Of a stretch of 53,759 nt of DNA, positions 34,601 to 41,170 are shown piece by piece. How positions within the stretch are numbered: position 1 is the stretch's first letter; every line of letters begins with the position of its first letter. A program made the position numbers and the translations under genes. Source of the stretch: Nocardioides stalactiti (GTDB lineage Bacteria > Actinomycetota > Actinomycetes > Propionibacteriales > Nocardioidaceae); contig NZ_JACEFC010000015.1 of NCBI RefSeq assembly GCF_014180715.1, positions 1-53,759 of the forward strand, read 5' to 3'. The notes under the pieces are model-generated. The model saw nothing but the letters and a program-made list of their open reading frames with translations, was not told where the DNA came from and made no database searches.

Positions 34601-36713
34601 CCTCAGCAACGCAGCCGCGATCACCGTCCAGGGCGGCACCGTCGCGACCTCGAACCGGCCCGTGGTCGACGCGACCGGTCTCGGTGCCGGGACGACGCTG
34701 GCCTTCACCGAGGCGGACTCGATCAACAGCACGACCGACGGCGTCAACCTCGACGGCACCGGAGGCTGGTCCTTCACCGCAGGCGCCGGCAGCAGCATCT
34801 CGGGCGCGCAGCAGATCGGCTTCGACGTCAACGGCGGCAGCGGGCTGGTCACCTACCCCGGGACGATCGCGTCCTTCGAGAAGTCCGTCGACGTGACCGG
34901 ACGCAGCGGCACCACCCGGTTCACGGGCAACCTGACCGGCCGGATCACCGTCGACGGCAACACCGCCGGCCTGACCGAGTTCCTCAGCGGCCCGATCCAG
35001 GTGATCTCGGGCGCCAACGACGCCATCGCGCTGACCAACAACACCGGCCACACGATCCGGTTCCATGCCGCGCTCAGCCTCACCGCCACCTCCGGCAGCG
35101 CCTTCAGGGCGACCGGAGGCGGCACCGTCGCCGTGGTGGTGCCCGGCGGAACCCCGAGCTACCGCTCGGCCGAGACCGACACCGGCATCGCCGTCAACAT
35201 CGCCAACACCACCATCAGCGCCGAGGGCGTCTCGTTCAGCCGCGTGTTCGTCGACAACGGCTCCGCTGCCACCACGACGAGCGGGATCGTCCTCAACAAC
35301 ACCGGCAAGACCGGACCGTTCAGCGTCACCGGCATCGTGGGCACCGGCGACTCCGGCGGCACGATCAAGAACACGTCAGGTCCGGGCATCTCGCTGACCA
35401 ACACCGGCTCGGTGTCCCTGCACGAGATGAAGCTCGAAGGCACCGACCGCAATGGCGTGCTCGGGACCGGCGTCAGCGGCTTCTCGATGACCAGCACCAC
35501 GATCCTCAACGCCGGGGACACCCGGAGCAACGTCACCGACGCGGCGGTCGCGTTCAACTCCACGACGGCCGGGGTGAACAACCTCGACGGTGCCGTCACC
35601 ATCACCGGCAACACCATCACCTCGCCGTACGGCGGCGGCGTCGACATCCGCAACTTCGCCGGCACGATCAGCAACGCGACGATCAGCAACAACACGATCA
35701 CCAGCGCCGTCCCCGACCCGTTCTTCCAGAAGGGCAGCGGGATCTCGCTGCTGCTGCGGGGGTCGGCCAGCACGGTCGCGAGCCTGACCAAGGCCACGAT
35801 CGCCAACAACACCATCACCGGCATGCCGTGCAGCGAGACGTGTGACCTCGCCTCGCCCAACGCGAGCGGCATCGTCGTGCTCGGGGGCAACACCACCAGC
35901 GCCGGGGCGACCGCGGGAACCTACGGCGTGGCGAACGCCGGCACGGACGTCGTGACGATCTCGGGCAACCTGGTGACCGGCGACAGCCTGAACCGCACCG
36001 GCTCGGCGATCTGGGCCGGCGTGATCGGGCGGGGTCAGGGCCATTTCGTGATCACCGGCAACGGCACCCCGGGCAGCCCGCTCGCCAACACCTGGGGGCC
36101 GGCGATCCGGATGGACGCCAAGGGGAGCGCGAACGTCTGGTTCAAGGCGGCGAACAACGTCATCAACGCCAACAACATGATCACCGAGCCCGGCATTCGG
36201 GTGCTCAGCGAGCGCTCCACCCAGGGCGACGCCGCCATCCTCGCGAACCCGACGGTGCGCGCCACGGTCACCGGCAACACGGTCAGCAACACCGCAGGTC
36301 CCGGGATCCACGCCTTCCAGGGTGACTCCAACGGCTTCTTCGACATCCGCCTGCAGGGCAACGTGACCAGCAACATCAATTCCGGTCAGGTCTTCTCCGG
36401 CATCGTGGTGCGCAACGGCAGCAGCGGCAGCGGCAGCTACAACCCCACTCTGTGTGCCGAGATCACCCAGAACACCGCCGCGAGCTCCAGCACCTCGCCC
36501 AAGCCCGCCGGCATCGGTCTGCAGAAGCAGGGCACCACCTCCACGCTGTACAAGTTCGGGATCCCGGGCCTGGCGACCTCCGCCACCAACGCGGCGACCG
36601 AGTCCTACGTGTCGGGGCTCAATCCGGCCAGTGACCTCGGCGCCTCGGGGTCCAGGGCCGACGTGCAGCTCGGTCAGGCCTACACCCCGTGCACCCTGCA
36701 GCCCCTGCCGTGA
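28611..36713 (+). CDS. Giant secreted RTX / cadherin-like / beta-helix surface protein
   Basis: The protein has about 2700 residues. The ATG at 28611 has GGAG seven bases upstream and opens a clean signal peptide; an in-frame GTG at 28596 adds five residues. Base positions of the parts are: RTX Ca-binding nonapeptides (G-G-x-G-x-D-x) at 28770-29165; four tandem-95/VCBS-like repeats (V-A-V-D-D ... Y-x-P-D-A-N-Y-C-N) at 29287-30440; eight cadherin-like repeats each opening at an N-D-(A/P/V)-P (30440, 30908, 31371, 31837, 32307, 32780, 33167, 33602), the first five about 465 bp apart and very alike; then from about 33940 a right-handed parallel beta-helix rich in N-N-T-I-T and ending without LPxTG or membrane anchor. 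Such architecture is typical of adhesins or biofilm matrix proteins. It sits between smpB and the amidohydrolase gene. Confidence 0.88.
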   Translation: MQRRAVRSATALAVALLLASPAWTGARAEPPPIGSACTITGTSAANTLTGTAETDVICGLGGNDTINGLGGDDLIVGGPGSDTVDGGDGADRIQGGDGDDLLSGGTGFDEIAGQSGADTVDGQGGNDRVVGGVGNDVVRGGDGNDLMFGEGGDDDLDGGANSDKMYGDDGNDDLVGGTGIDTLNDRDGSPFVDHLTCGEGTGELAYIDVYDTAEPDCERIRVLDREPPVAVDDTRTVFEDSVASTVTVTANDTDVDGGAIGVASVTQPDNGTVVKRARSVTYRPDANYCNSAVGDPKDVFTYTLAPGGSAATVTVTVRCVDDPPVAVDDAATVAEDANATTIAVRTNDTDIDAGPKTVASVTQPADGTVAITSGGTGVTYKPDANYCNGGSPTDDFTYTLAPGGDIGTVEVTVTCADDAPVAVDDIATVAEDANATTVDVLANDTDDDSSPETIDAVTQPDHGTVAITNAGADLTYEPDADYCNGGSPTDDFTYTLAPGGDTATVEVTVTCVDDAPVAVDDVVTVLEDADATTLAVLSNDTDADDDPFGIDAVTQPDNGTVVLANDGEDLTYEPDGDYCNDPPGTVKDTFTYTMSPGGDTATVSVTVTCVNDAPTITGIEGTALAYTENGPATVVTGDAVVNDGDSSNFNEGTLTVDIIAGGTASEKLEIRNQGTGAGQIGVSVADVTFGGTTIGSFVGGDGTTPLVVELNANATPAAVQALVRNVTYRDTSDTPAANRTVRFVLTDGDGGTSAAASRGVLIASVNDAPVLSAIEGAAVGYTEQDPATIVTTATTVTDVDSTNFDSGVLTVDLPVGNQADDRLDVRNQGTGSGQIGVSGSTVSFQGTAIGTVTGGIGTQPLVVLLNASATPAAVQALVRNVTFRSLSDAPTASKTVRFVLTDGDGGTSAPATRGISSNPINDPPAIDGIEGSVLAYAENAPATVITATGIVTDPDSVDFNEGSLTIDLSAGGQADDLLEIRNQGSGAGQISLLGPNVRYEVTTIGSFAGGSGSTPLVITLNANANATKVQALVRNITFRNTGEDPGTSRTARFVLTDGDGGTSTAATRAIASAPANDAPVIGSVEGGSLGYAENAGAVLLTAAGTISDPDSTNFETGTLTVDLSAGGQAEDRLEIRNEGTGTGQISVSGNSVVSGGTVTFGSFTGGTGTTPLVITLNSFATPARTQALLRNLTYRNVSDNPSTANRTVRFVLTDGDGGTSTAVSRTVTVTASNDAPVLAAIEGANLAYTENDAATPITATTTVADVDSTNFQSGTLSINFTTGGPSEDRLDVRNQGTAAGQIGVSGSNVTFGGTTIGTYPGGTSGSGPLVVTLNASATPAATQALVRNITYRNASDTPVTTTRVVQMVLTDGDGGTSAPVTRSIAITATNDAPVIADPQAPTTYTEQNGTAALVSPGFVVSDVDNSQVASTTVTITSPLPGDTLTFTNQNGITGSFASGVLTLTGTSASVNYVNALRTVGFRNTTSDTPGTSRSFVIQSSDGSAASNSITRTITVSPVNDVPVVALDASTTLGFTEGNAGYVNLTGANATVTDVDNTTLASLKVTISAGFDASFDLLRLDPAIAGFTSTYTGGVLTLAKAGGTVAEYQTALRNVQFRNTDDDPDNRNDGTANAADANRTLSAVVNDGAGDSVARTRSATITPVNDAPGVPSTKPTVAGVRNTTLVSGVAATGPHSVRTINMVSNAVDPDGLESAITVVPVSNAATSQSGRITLTGAGTVRYEPPASGTLASDTYNYLLTDGTTQSAATLFTVNFSGAVWYVADGATGTMDGTAARPFDTIAAALALPGSQTVHVTRGSGDGTLSGAVVLGTGDKLIGGRLALTNTEVGSSTAETLLAAGTAPLLTAPSGVDVVTLASTTNVGGVDIDAVGAANAVSGTSTPSVTLRSLTVIDGATASTQPSVELAGTGNGLTFGSAVTLNGNQAGALTVANAVLSGTVASVAVSGSSNSPAVSLTSTTGSLTFTDLDAQTTNHSAVLLSNAAAITVQGGTVATSNRPVVDATGLGAGTTLAFTEADSINSTTDGVNLDGTGGWSFTAGAGSSISGAQQIGFDVNGGSGLVTYPGTIASFEKSVDVTGRSGTTRFTGNLTGRITVDGNTAGLTEFLSGPIQVISGANDAIALTNNTGHTIRFHAALSLTATSGSAFRATGGGTVAVVVPGGTPSYRSAETDTGIAVNIANTTISAEGVSFSRVFVDNGSAATTTSGIVLNNTGKTGPFSVTGIVGTGDSGGTIKNTSGPGISLTNTGSVSLHEMKLEGTDRNGVLGTGVSGFSMTSTTILNAGDTRSNVTDAAVAFNSTTAGVNNLDGAVTITGNTITSPYGGGVDIRNFAGTISNATISNNTITSAVPDPFFQKGSGISLLLRGSASTVASLTKATIANNTITGMPCSETCDLASPNASGIVVLGGNTTSAGATAGTYGVANAGTDVVTISGNLVTGDSLNRTGSAIWAGVIGRGQGHFVITGNGTPGSPLANTWGPAIRMDAKGSANVWFKAANNVINANNMITEPGIRVLSERSTQGDAAILANPTVRATVTGNTVSNTAGPGIHAFQGDSNGFFDIRLQGNVTSNINSGQVFSGIVVRNGSSGSGSYNPTLCAEITQNTAASSSTSPKPAGIGLQKQGTTSTLYKFGIPGLATSATNAATESYVSGLNPASDLGASGSRADVQLGQAYTPCTLQPLP

Positions 36714-36726
36714 CACGATCGGCCGG

Positions 36727-37608
36727 GTGAGGGAGCGCGAGGTCGACCGGGTCCGGTCGTTCTGGCAACGGCTCGAGCTCCCCGGCGTGCTGGACCTCCA
36801 CGTCCACTTCCTGCCGCCGCCGATCGAGCGCGCGGTGTGGCGGGAGTTCGACAACGGCGGGGAGAAGATCGGGCGGGACTGGCCGATCCGTTACCGGCAG
36901 TCACCGGAGGAGCGGGTCTCGCTGCTGCGCGACTTCGGGGTCCGCCGGTGGACGACGCTGCCCTACGCCCACAAGCCGGGAGTGGCGTCCTACCTCAACG
37001 ATTGGTCGCGGGACTTCGCGCTCGCGACGCCGGAGGTCGTACGGAGCGCGACCCTCTACCCTGAGCCCGAGGCGGCGTCCTACGTCGGCGCGCAGATCGC
37101 GGACGGCGTCGAGGTCCTCAAGATCCATCTCCAGGTGGGGGAGTTCCACCTCGACGACCCGCTGCTCGACGAGGTGTGGCCGCTCATCGAGGAGGCCGGG
37201 ACGCCGGTCGTCGTGCACGCCGGTTCCGGCCCGGTCGGCAACGACTTCACCGGACCTGCGTCGACCGCCCGGCTGCTCGCACGCTTCCCGCGGCTCGTCC
37301 TCGTGATCGCGCACATGGGCACCCCGGAGGCCGAGGAGTTCCTCGCCCTCGCCGAGACCCACGACGGCGTGCACCTCGACACCTCGATGGCTTTCACCGA
37401 CTTCTTCGCCTCCCACCACCGCTATCCGCGCGCTCTGCTGCCGCGGTTGGCCGACCTCCGCGACCGCGTCGTCTACGGCTCCGACTTCCCCACGCTGCCG
37501 TTCGCCTACGCCGACCAGCTCAACCAGCTGGCCGGTCTGGGGCTCGGCGAGGAGTGGCTGCGGGCCGTCTGCTGGGGCAACGCGGCCCGGCTGCTGGGAA
37601 ACCGATGA
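36727..37608 (+). CDS. Amidohydrolase family (Amidohydro-rel / amidohydrolase_2) protein
   Basis: The protein has 293 residues. The GTG at 36727 is chosen because H-V-H follows at residue 25, where the family has its first metal ligands; longer forms would run back into the giant gene. The metal and catalytic sites are D-L-H-V-H-F, K-I-H-L-Q-V, V-V-H-A-G-S-G, I-A-H-M-G and Y-G-S-D-F-P in the expected order of a TIM-barrel hydrolase or decarboxylase. The family acts on C-N or C-C bonds of diverse small molecules. Substrate is unknown. It lies 13 bases after the giant gene and 45 bases before ssrA. Confidence 0.9.
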   Translation: MREREVDRVRSFWQRLELPGVLDLHVHFLPPPIERAVWREFDNGGEKIGRDWPIRYRQSPEERVSLLRDFGVRRWTTLPYAHKPGVASYLNDWSRDFALATPEVVRSATLYPEPEAASYVGAQIADGVEVLKIHLQVGEFHLDDPLLDEVWPLIEEAGTPVVVHAGSGPVGNDFTGPASTARLLARFPRLVLVIAHMGTPEAEEFLALAETHDGVHLDTSMAFTDFFASHHRYPRALLPRLADLRDRVVYGSDFPTLPFAYADQLNQLAGLGLGEEWLRAVCWGNAARLLGNR

Positions 37609-37653
37609 GCGTTCTGTCGGTCGCATCCGTAAGATGGACCCGATAACTCAAAA

Positions 37654-38018
37654 GGGGCTGATCGGTTTCGACTTGGGACGTTAGTTCCAGGGGAAGCGGG
37701 TCGAGGAGCCAGCGTCATCTCGTAAACGATCGCTGGAAACTAATAACTGCCGACAACAAGCAGTCCTTCGCTCTCGCCGCCTGAGCGGTGATCGAAGCGT
37801 CAGTCAGGGCGTCCGTCTCCGGCCCTGAACCTGGCGTCGACTAGGAGACTCGCTGGCCAGACCTCCGTCGGGAGGGTCGGCCGGGACTTCATCCCGAATA
37901 GGCCTGTCGGCGACGTGTCAGTGCGAGCGCCGAGGCAGAAAAAACGACACCACTGACTGCACCCGGAGAAGACCTGGTTCGACGCTCGAGGACGCGGGTT
38001 CGATTCCCGCCAGCTCCA
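37654..38018 (+). ncRNA. ssrA: tmRNA
   Basis: The 5' end GGGGCTG pairs with CAGCTCC at 38011-38017 to form the seven-pair acceptor stem, followed by discriminator A; CCA is not encoded. The 5' end continues ATCGGTTTCGACTTGGGACG as in most tmRNAs, and the T-arm GGGTTCGATTCCC precedes the 3' strand. The reading frame ends in A-L-A-A-stop. It rescues stalled ribosomes together with SmpB and tags the product for degradation. The terminator follows at 38033. The gene is overlapped antisense by the extended Old Yellow Enzyme frame. Confidence 0.96.
37749..37784 (+). other. tmRNA tag reading frame
   Basis: Starting at the presumed resume codon GCC (37749) the frame reads ADNKQSFALAA followed by TGA. 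The A-L-A-A end is the usual protease signal. The resume codon is inferred from its position after TAATAACT and by comparison with the mycobacterial tag ADSHQRDYALAA. Confidence 0.85.
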
Positions 38019-39440
38019 CGGAAGCAACTCTGGACGACGTGTGCCCCGCTTCGCGGGGCCACGTCGTCGCTTTTCTTGGTTGGGGCGACGTCCTACGGGC
38101 GGGGCGTGGGGCGGTGCTGTCCGTAGGACGCGGGCTCGGCGCCGGCGGCGACGAGGCGGGCGCGCCGGCGTGGGGCGGTGCTGTCCGTAGGACGCGGGCT
38201 CGGCGCCGGCGGCGACGAGGCGGGCGCGCCGGCGTCGGGCAGCGAGGCCGCGGACCAGCTCACCGCCGACGAACGCGGTGGCGGCGACGGCGGCGTGCAG
38301 GCCGGGCTTCACCTCGCGGCCAGCGCCGAGTCGACCGATCTGGTTCTCGTACCACTCCGACTCGCCGGCGAAGCCGATCACGGTGGGCAGGGTGTAGCGC
38401 GGCAGCACCGCGCCATCGGCGCCGGCGAGCAGCTTGACCGGCAGGTCCGGGTCGATCGCGACCGGTCGGCCCAGGCCGATCAGGTCCACACCGCCCTCGT
38501 CCAGCAGCGACTCCATCACCGCACGGGTCCGGATGCCGCCGGTCAGCATCACCGGGACGCCGCCCGCGGCCGCACGGGCCCGGCGGGCGAACGCGGCGAA
38601 GTAGGCCTCCTTCGCGTTCGACCCGGCACCGAGCTCGGCCACCTCGCCGAACAGAGCCGGGCTCTCGTAGGTGCCGCCCGAGATCTCGATGAGGTCGACG
38701 CCCTCCTCGACCAGCAGCCGGACGACCTGCTCCGCGTCGTCCTCGGTGAAGCCGCCGTGCCGGAAGTCCGAGGAGTTCAGCTTCACCGCGACCGTGAACC
38801 CGTCGCCGGTCGACCGACGAGCGGCACGCACAGCCGACAGCAGCGCCCGCGCGCGGCCGGTGACGTCGCCGCCCCACTCGTCGGTACGACGGTTGACGTG
38901 CGGCGAGAGGAACTGGGCCAGCAGGTAGCCGTGGGCCGCGTGGACCTGGACGCCGTCGAGACCGGCCTCCTCGCACAGGGCCGCCGCACTGCCGAACCCC
39001 GCGACGATCGCCTCGATCTCGCTGGCTTCCAGCGCCCGTGGCCGGGCGAACAGGCCCAGCATCGGCACGGCGTCGCTGGCGCTCGGGGCCACCGGCCGCG
39101 AGGCGAGGAAGCGGTTGGTCTGTCGCCCCGGGTGGTTGAGCTGCGCGATCACCGGTGAGGACGCTGCGGCCTCGCGGACCCGGCGCAGCCCGGCGACGTC
39201 GAGGTGTCTGTCGGCGACGATGTTGCGGCTCCGCTCGAGGAACCGGCGGTCGACCATCAGGTTCCCGGTGACCAGGAGACCGCCCGCCGCGCCTTCGGCC
39301 CAACGCCGATAGAGCCGCTCGTGCCGCACCGTCGGCTGGTTGTCGACATCGGCGAGGTTCTCGGTCATCGCCGCCTTCACGATCCGGTGCGGCAGCACCA
39401 GCCCGCTGGGCAGGGTCAGAGGCGTGGCAAGACGGTTCAC
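37800..39440 (-). CDS. NADH:flavin oxidoreductase (Old Yellow Enzyme family), C-terminus extended by frameshift
   Basis: The GTG at 39440 has AGGAG seven bases upstream. The TIM-barrel core shows L-P-H-R-I-V-K-A-A-M-T-E near the start, Q-L-N-H-P-G-R-Q near 90, V-H-A-A-H-G-Y-L-L-A-Q-F-L-S-P near 165 and G-L-G-R-P near 315, all typical FMN-binding OYE motifs; such enzymes reduce activated C=C bonds or process dienoyl-CoA. The normal protein should end near residue 445 with the TAG at 38095-38093. A 64-bp tandem duplication (38107-38234) shifts the frame by one, so that stop is skipped and about 100 foreign residues are read through the ssrA terminator and antisense to ssrA until 37800. The enzyme core is intact, so activity may survive. 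Confidence 0.85.
   Translation of the reverse strand: MNRLATPLTLPSGLVLPHRIVKAAMTENLADVDNQPTVRHERLYRRWAEGAAGGLLVTGNLMVDRRFLERSRNIVADRHLDVAGLRRVREAAASSPVIAQLNHPGRQTNRFLASRPVAPSASDAVPMLGLFARPRALEASEIEAIVAGFGSAAALCEEAGLDGVQVHAAHGYLLAQFLSPHVNRRTDEWGGDVTGRARALLSAVRAARRSTGDGFTVAVKLNSSDFRHGGFTEDDAEQVVRLLVEEGVDLIEISGGTYESPALFGEVAELGAGSNAKEAYFAAFARRARAAAGGVPVMLTGGIRTRAVMESLLDEGGVDLIGLGRPVAIDPDLPVKLLAGADGAVLPRYTLPTVIGFAGESEWYENQIGRLGAGREVKPGLHAAVAATAFVGGELVRGLAARRRRARLVAAGAEPASYGQHRPTPARPPRRRRRRARVLRTAPPHAPPVGRRPNQEKRRRGPAKRGTRRPELLPWSWRESNPRPRASNQVFSGCSQWCRFFCLGARTDTSPTGLFGMKSRPTLPTEVWPASLLVDARFRAGDGRPD
38033..38077 (+). terminator. Intrinsic terminator of ssrA
   Basis: GACGACGTG pairs with CACGTCGTC (38060-38068) and inside it CCCCGC pairs with GCGGGG around a TTC loop, followed by GCTTTTCTT. 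This is a strong hairpin with a T-rich tract, 15 bases after the tmRNA end. Confidence 0.9.
38107..38234. repeat. Perfect 64-bp tandem duplication
   Basis: The block 38107-38170 is repeated without change at 38171-38234. Sixty-four is not a multiple of three. The perfect identity shows a recent event (or, less likely, an assembly error). Confidence 0.95.
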
Positions 39441-39540
39441 GAAAGGCTCCTGAAGCGAAGGGACGGTCGATGGTCGCACGGCTGGATCCACCCATGGTCG
39501 TGCGGGCGTGGTGACCTCGATCCCACGCCACGTTGCGAGA

Positions 39541-39582
39541 TCTGAGAAGCCGTGGACGGTCCTCGAAAGTTCTTCTCAGAAC
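39541..39582. promoter_or_regulatory. Inverted repeats upstream of the six-gene cassette
   Basis: TCTGAGAAG (39541-39549) and CTTCTCAGA (39572-39580) are nine-base arms 22 bases apart. The right arm overlaps a compact dyad GTTCT-TCTC-AGAAC (39569-39582). They lie 72-113 bases before the first cassette start and about 100 bases from the divergent OYE start, so they are candidate operators. The rest of the 213-bp gap (39441-39653) shows nothing else but the ribosome site GGAGGA at 39645-39650. Confidence 0.5.
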
Positions 39583-39653
39583 GGCGTAAGGAAAGCGTCG
39601 CCTCCCTCGTCCATGGGGTGACAGAAGGATCAACCTCAACCCTTGGAGGAACC

Positions 39654-40160
39654 ATGAGCAGCATCTCGGGAGCCCGCCGGGCAGCCGTCGCCGGACTGGT
39701 CGCACTGGCAGCGGTCACCATTGGCGGGCCTGCAGAGGCGGGCAAGATCAGCTCGACCAAGAACTGGACAGGACATGGCGACGCCTACACGTCCCTCTAT
39801 GCCGACGTTCAGCGCGACTGCGGCTGGGTCAGCTGCACGTCCTGGGTCACCTCGGTCCGGCACTACTCCCGCGACTGGGGAACGACGTACACGACGATCG
39901 TGGGGCGTCACAAGTGGGGCGGTATCAGCCTGTCCTCCGCGACCGCCGGTTACAAGACAGGCAGCGTCTCCCTCGACAGCAACTCATCGAACTGCGTGAT
40001 CAAGGTCGGTGAGCTCCGTGACGAGAACGCCACCTTCGAGGGTGGCGGACGCGTTTGTTCCGCGAAGTCGAACTTCGTGGTCTATCACGACGAGAGCTCA
40101 ACCCAAGGAAGTCATCGTCAAGGATCCGTGGTCGAGCAGTGGACCGTTCGCGCGTCGTGA
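39654..40160 (+). CDS. Small secreted four-cysteine protein, first gene of cassette
   Basis: The protein has 168 residues. The ATG has GGAGGA a few bases upstream and starts a Sec signal peptide (S-G-A-R-R-A-A-V-A-G-L-V-A-L-A-A-V-T) that ends A-E-A near residue 29. The mature part, about 139 residues, is Ser/Thr/Tyr/Trp-rich, with four cysteines (D-C-G-W-V-S-C, N-C-V-I, V-C-S-A), enough for two disulfides. There is no membrane segment. The family is not recognised. It has some superficial likeness to lactococcin-972-type secreted polypeptides in size, aromatic content and exporter linkage, but no clear motif match. Its stop overlaps the next start as TGATG, so it is coupled to the lipoprotein-exporter operon. 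Confidence 0.82.
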   Translation: MSSISGARRAAVAGLVALAAVTIGGPAEAGKISSTKNWTGHGDAYTSLYADVQRDCGWVSCTSWVTSVRHYSRDWGTTYTTIVGRHKWGGISLSSATAGYKTGSVSLDSNSSNCVIKVGELRDENATFEGGGRVCSAKSNFVVYHDESSTQGSHRQGSVVEQWTVRAS

Positions 40161-41170
40161 TGCGTGCCGCCGCAGCCTTTCGCTGCGTGTCGATGCAGGT
40201 GCTCGCCCTGAGCCTCGTTGGGTGCTCCCTCAATGGGCGATCTGAGCCTAGCCGCGAGGCCGGAAACCTGGTGGCGTCAGCATCCCAGGTCGATGGGGTC
40301 ACGATCTCGGTCTACGACAGTGGGCAGCCGTTCTCCTACCTGACGTCGGTCATCGCGCTGTCGGCCTTCGGTGACCGTGTCGCGGTGGCCCTGGACGAGA
40401 TCGGGTACGAGAAGAACCGTCGACTCTGGGACAAGGGTTTCAAGGAGCTCATGTCCACCGCAGAGTTCGACGACCTGACGCTGATTGCACTGGCGTCGGT
40501 GACAGCGGTGGAGGCGAGGTCACGCGGCCAGTTCCTCACTCAAGAGCAGGTCGGCGCCGTTGGTCGCTATCTGGATGACATCCTGGACGGCAAGCTCCCA
40601 CTGGGCGGGGAAGACGCCGACCTGGCCCCGCCCTCGATCGCGACCGCCTCGATGTTGCGTCAGATTTCTCGAAATCTGGCGCAGGACAAACTGGCCGTGG
40701 GAGCGCTCATCGAGCGAATCGCGGGCGAGCTCGTCGATTCGACCATCGATTGCACTCCTCGCGCCTGGCTATCGGATGAGCGCTACATCCTCGTCGAGCG
40801 CCTGATGGCTGGACTCGACCTGGGATGCACGCTGCCCCAGCTCCACGCCGCATGGGATGCCGTGATGAGCATGCTCGACGACGGAGGAGACTTCGGCGGC
40901 CCTCGTCGGGAGGCCCTCGCGATCGTGGTGCTGACGAGCGTCGCTTACGCCGATGCCTTCAGCGAGGACGAGATCGCTCGCGTGCAAGCGGCGGTCGACC
41001 GATCGGTCGACCGGCCGTCGGTCGACGCGTACGACTGGATCTACGAGCACAAGTTGTTCGTCGATCAGTCGGTCGCCCCTTACGACTTGATGGTCACGCC
41101 TGCTGCTGACGAGATCCTCCTCTACGCCGCTTCCCGCGGCAGCGTCCCGTATGTCGAGGTGGAGAGATGA
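40160..41170 (+). CDS. Lipoprotein of unknown family
   Basis: The protein has 336 residues. It starts at an ATG overlapping the previous stop and carries a lipobox A-L-S-L-V-G-C at about residue 21, so it is exported and lipid-anchored outside the membrane. The remainder is largely helical (for example V-A-V-A-L-D-E-I-G-Y-E-K-N and T-A-S-M-L-R-Q-I-S-R-N-L), with only two further cysteines (D-C-T-P and L-G-C-T). No family is recognised. As part of the cassette it may bind the secreted protein, confer self-protection or be a surface receptor; these are guesses from context. Confidence 0.8.
   Translation: MRAAAAFRCVSMQVLALSLVGCSLNGRSEPSREAGNLVASASQVDGVTISVYDSGQPFSYLTSVIALSAFGDRVAVALDEIGYEKNRRLWDKGFKELMSTAEFDDLTLIALASVTAVEARSRGQFLTQEQVGAVGRYLDDILDGKLPLGGEDADLAPPSIATASMLRQISRNLAQDKLAVGALIERIAGELVDSTIDCTPRAWLSDERYILVERLMAGLDLGCTLPQLHAAWDAVMSMLDDGGDFGGPRREALAIVVLTSVAYADAFSEDEIARVQAAVDRSVDRPSVDAYDWIYEHKLFVDQSVAPYDLMVTPAADEILLYAASRGSVPYVEVER

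Noticed and set aside
36600..36713. Sortase anchor at the end of the giant surface protein
   Set aside because: No LPxTG-like motif, hydrophobic segment or basic tail is present in the last residues.
37985..38018. A separate tRNA gene, suggested by GGGTTCGATTCCC
   Set aside because: This is the T-arm and 3' acceptor strand of ssrA; the matching 5' strand is at 37654 and the tag frame lies between.
39654..40160. Lactococcin 972 family bacteriocin
   Set aside because: Size, export signal and linkage to an exporter are similar, but the mature protein is longer, has four cysteines and lacks a motif I can match to that family.
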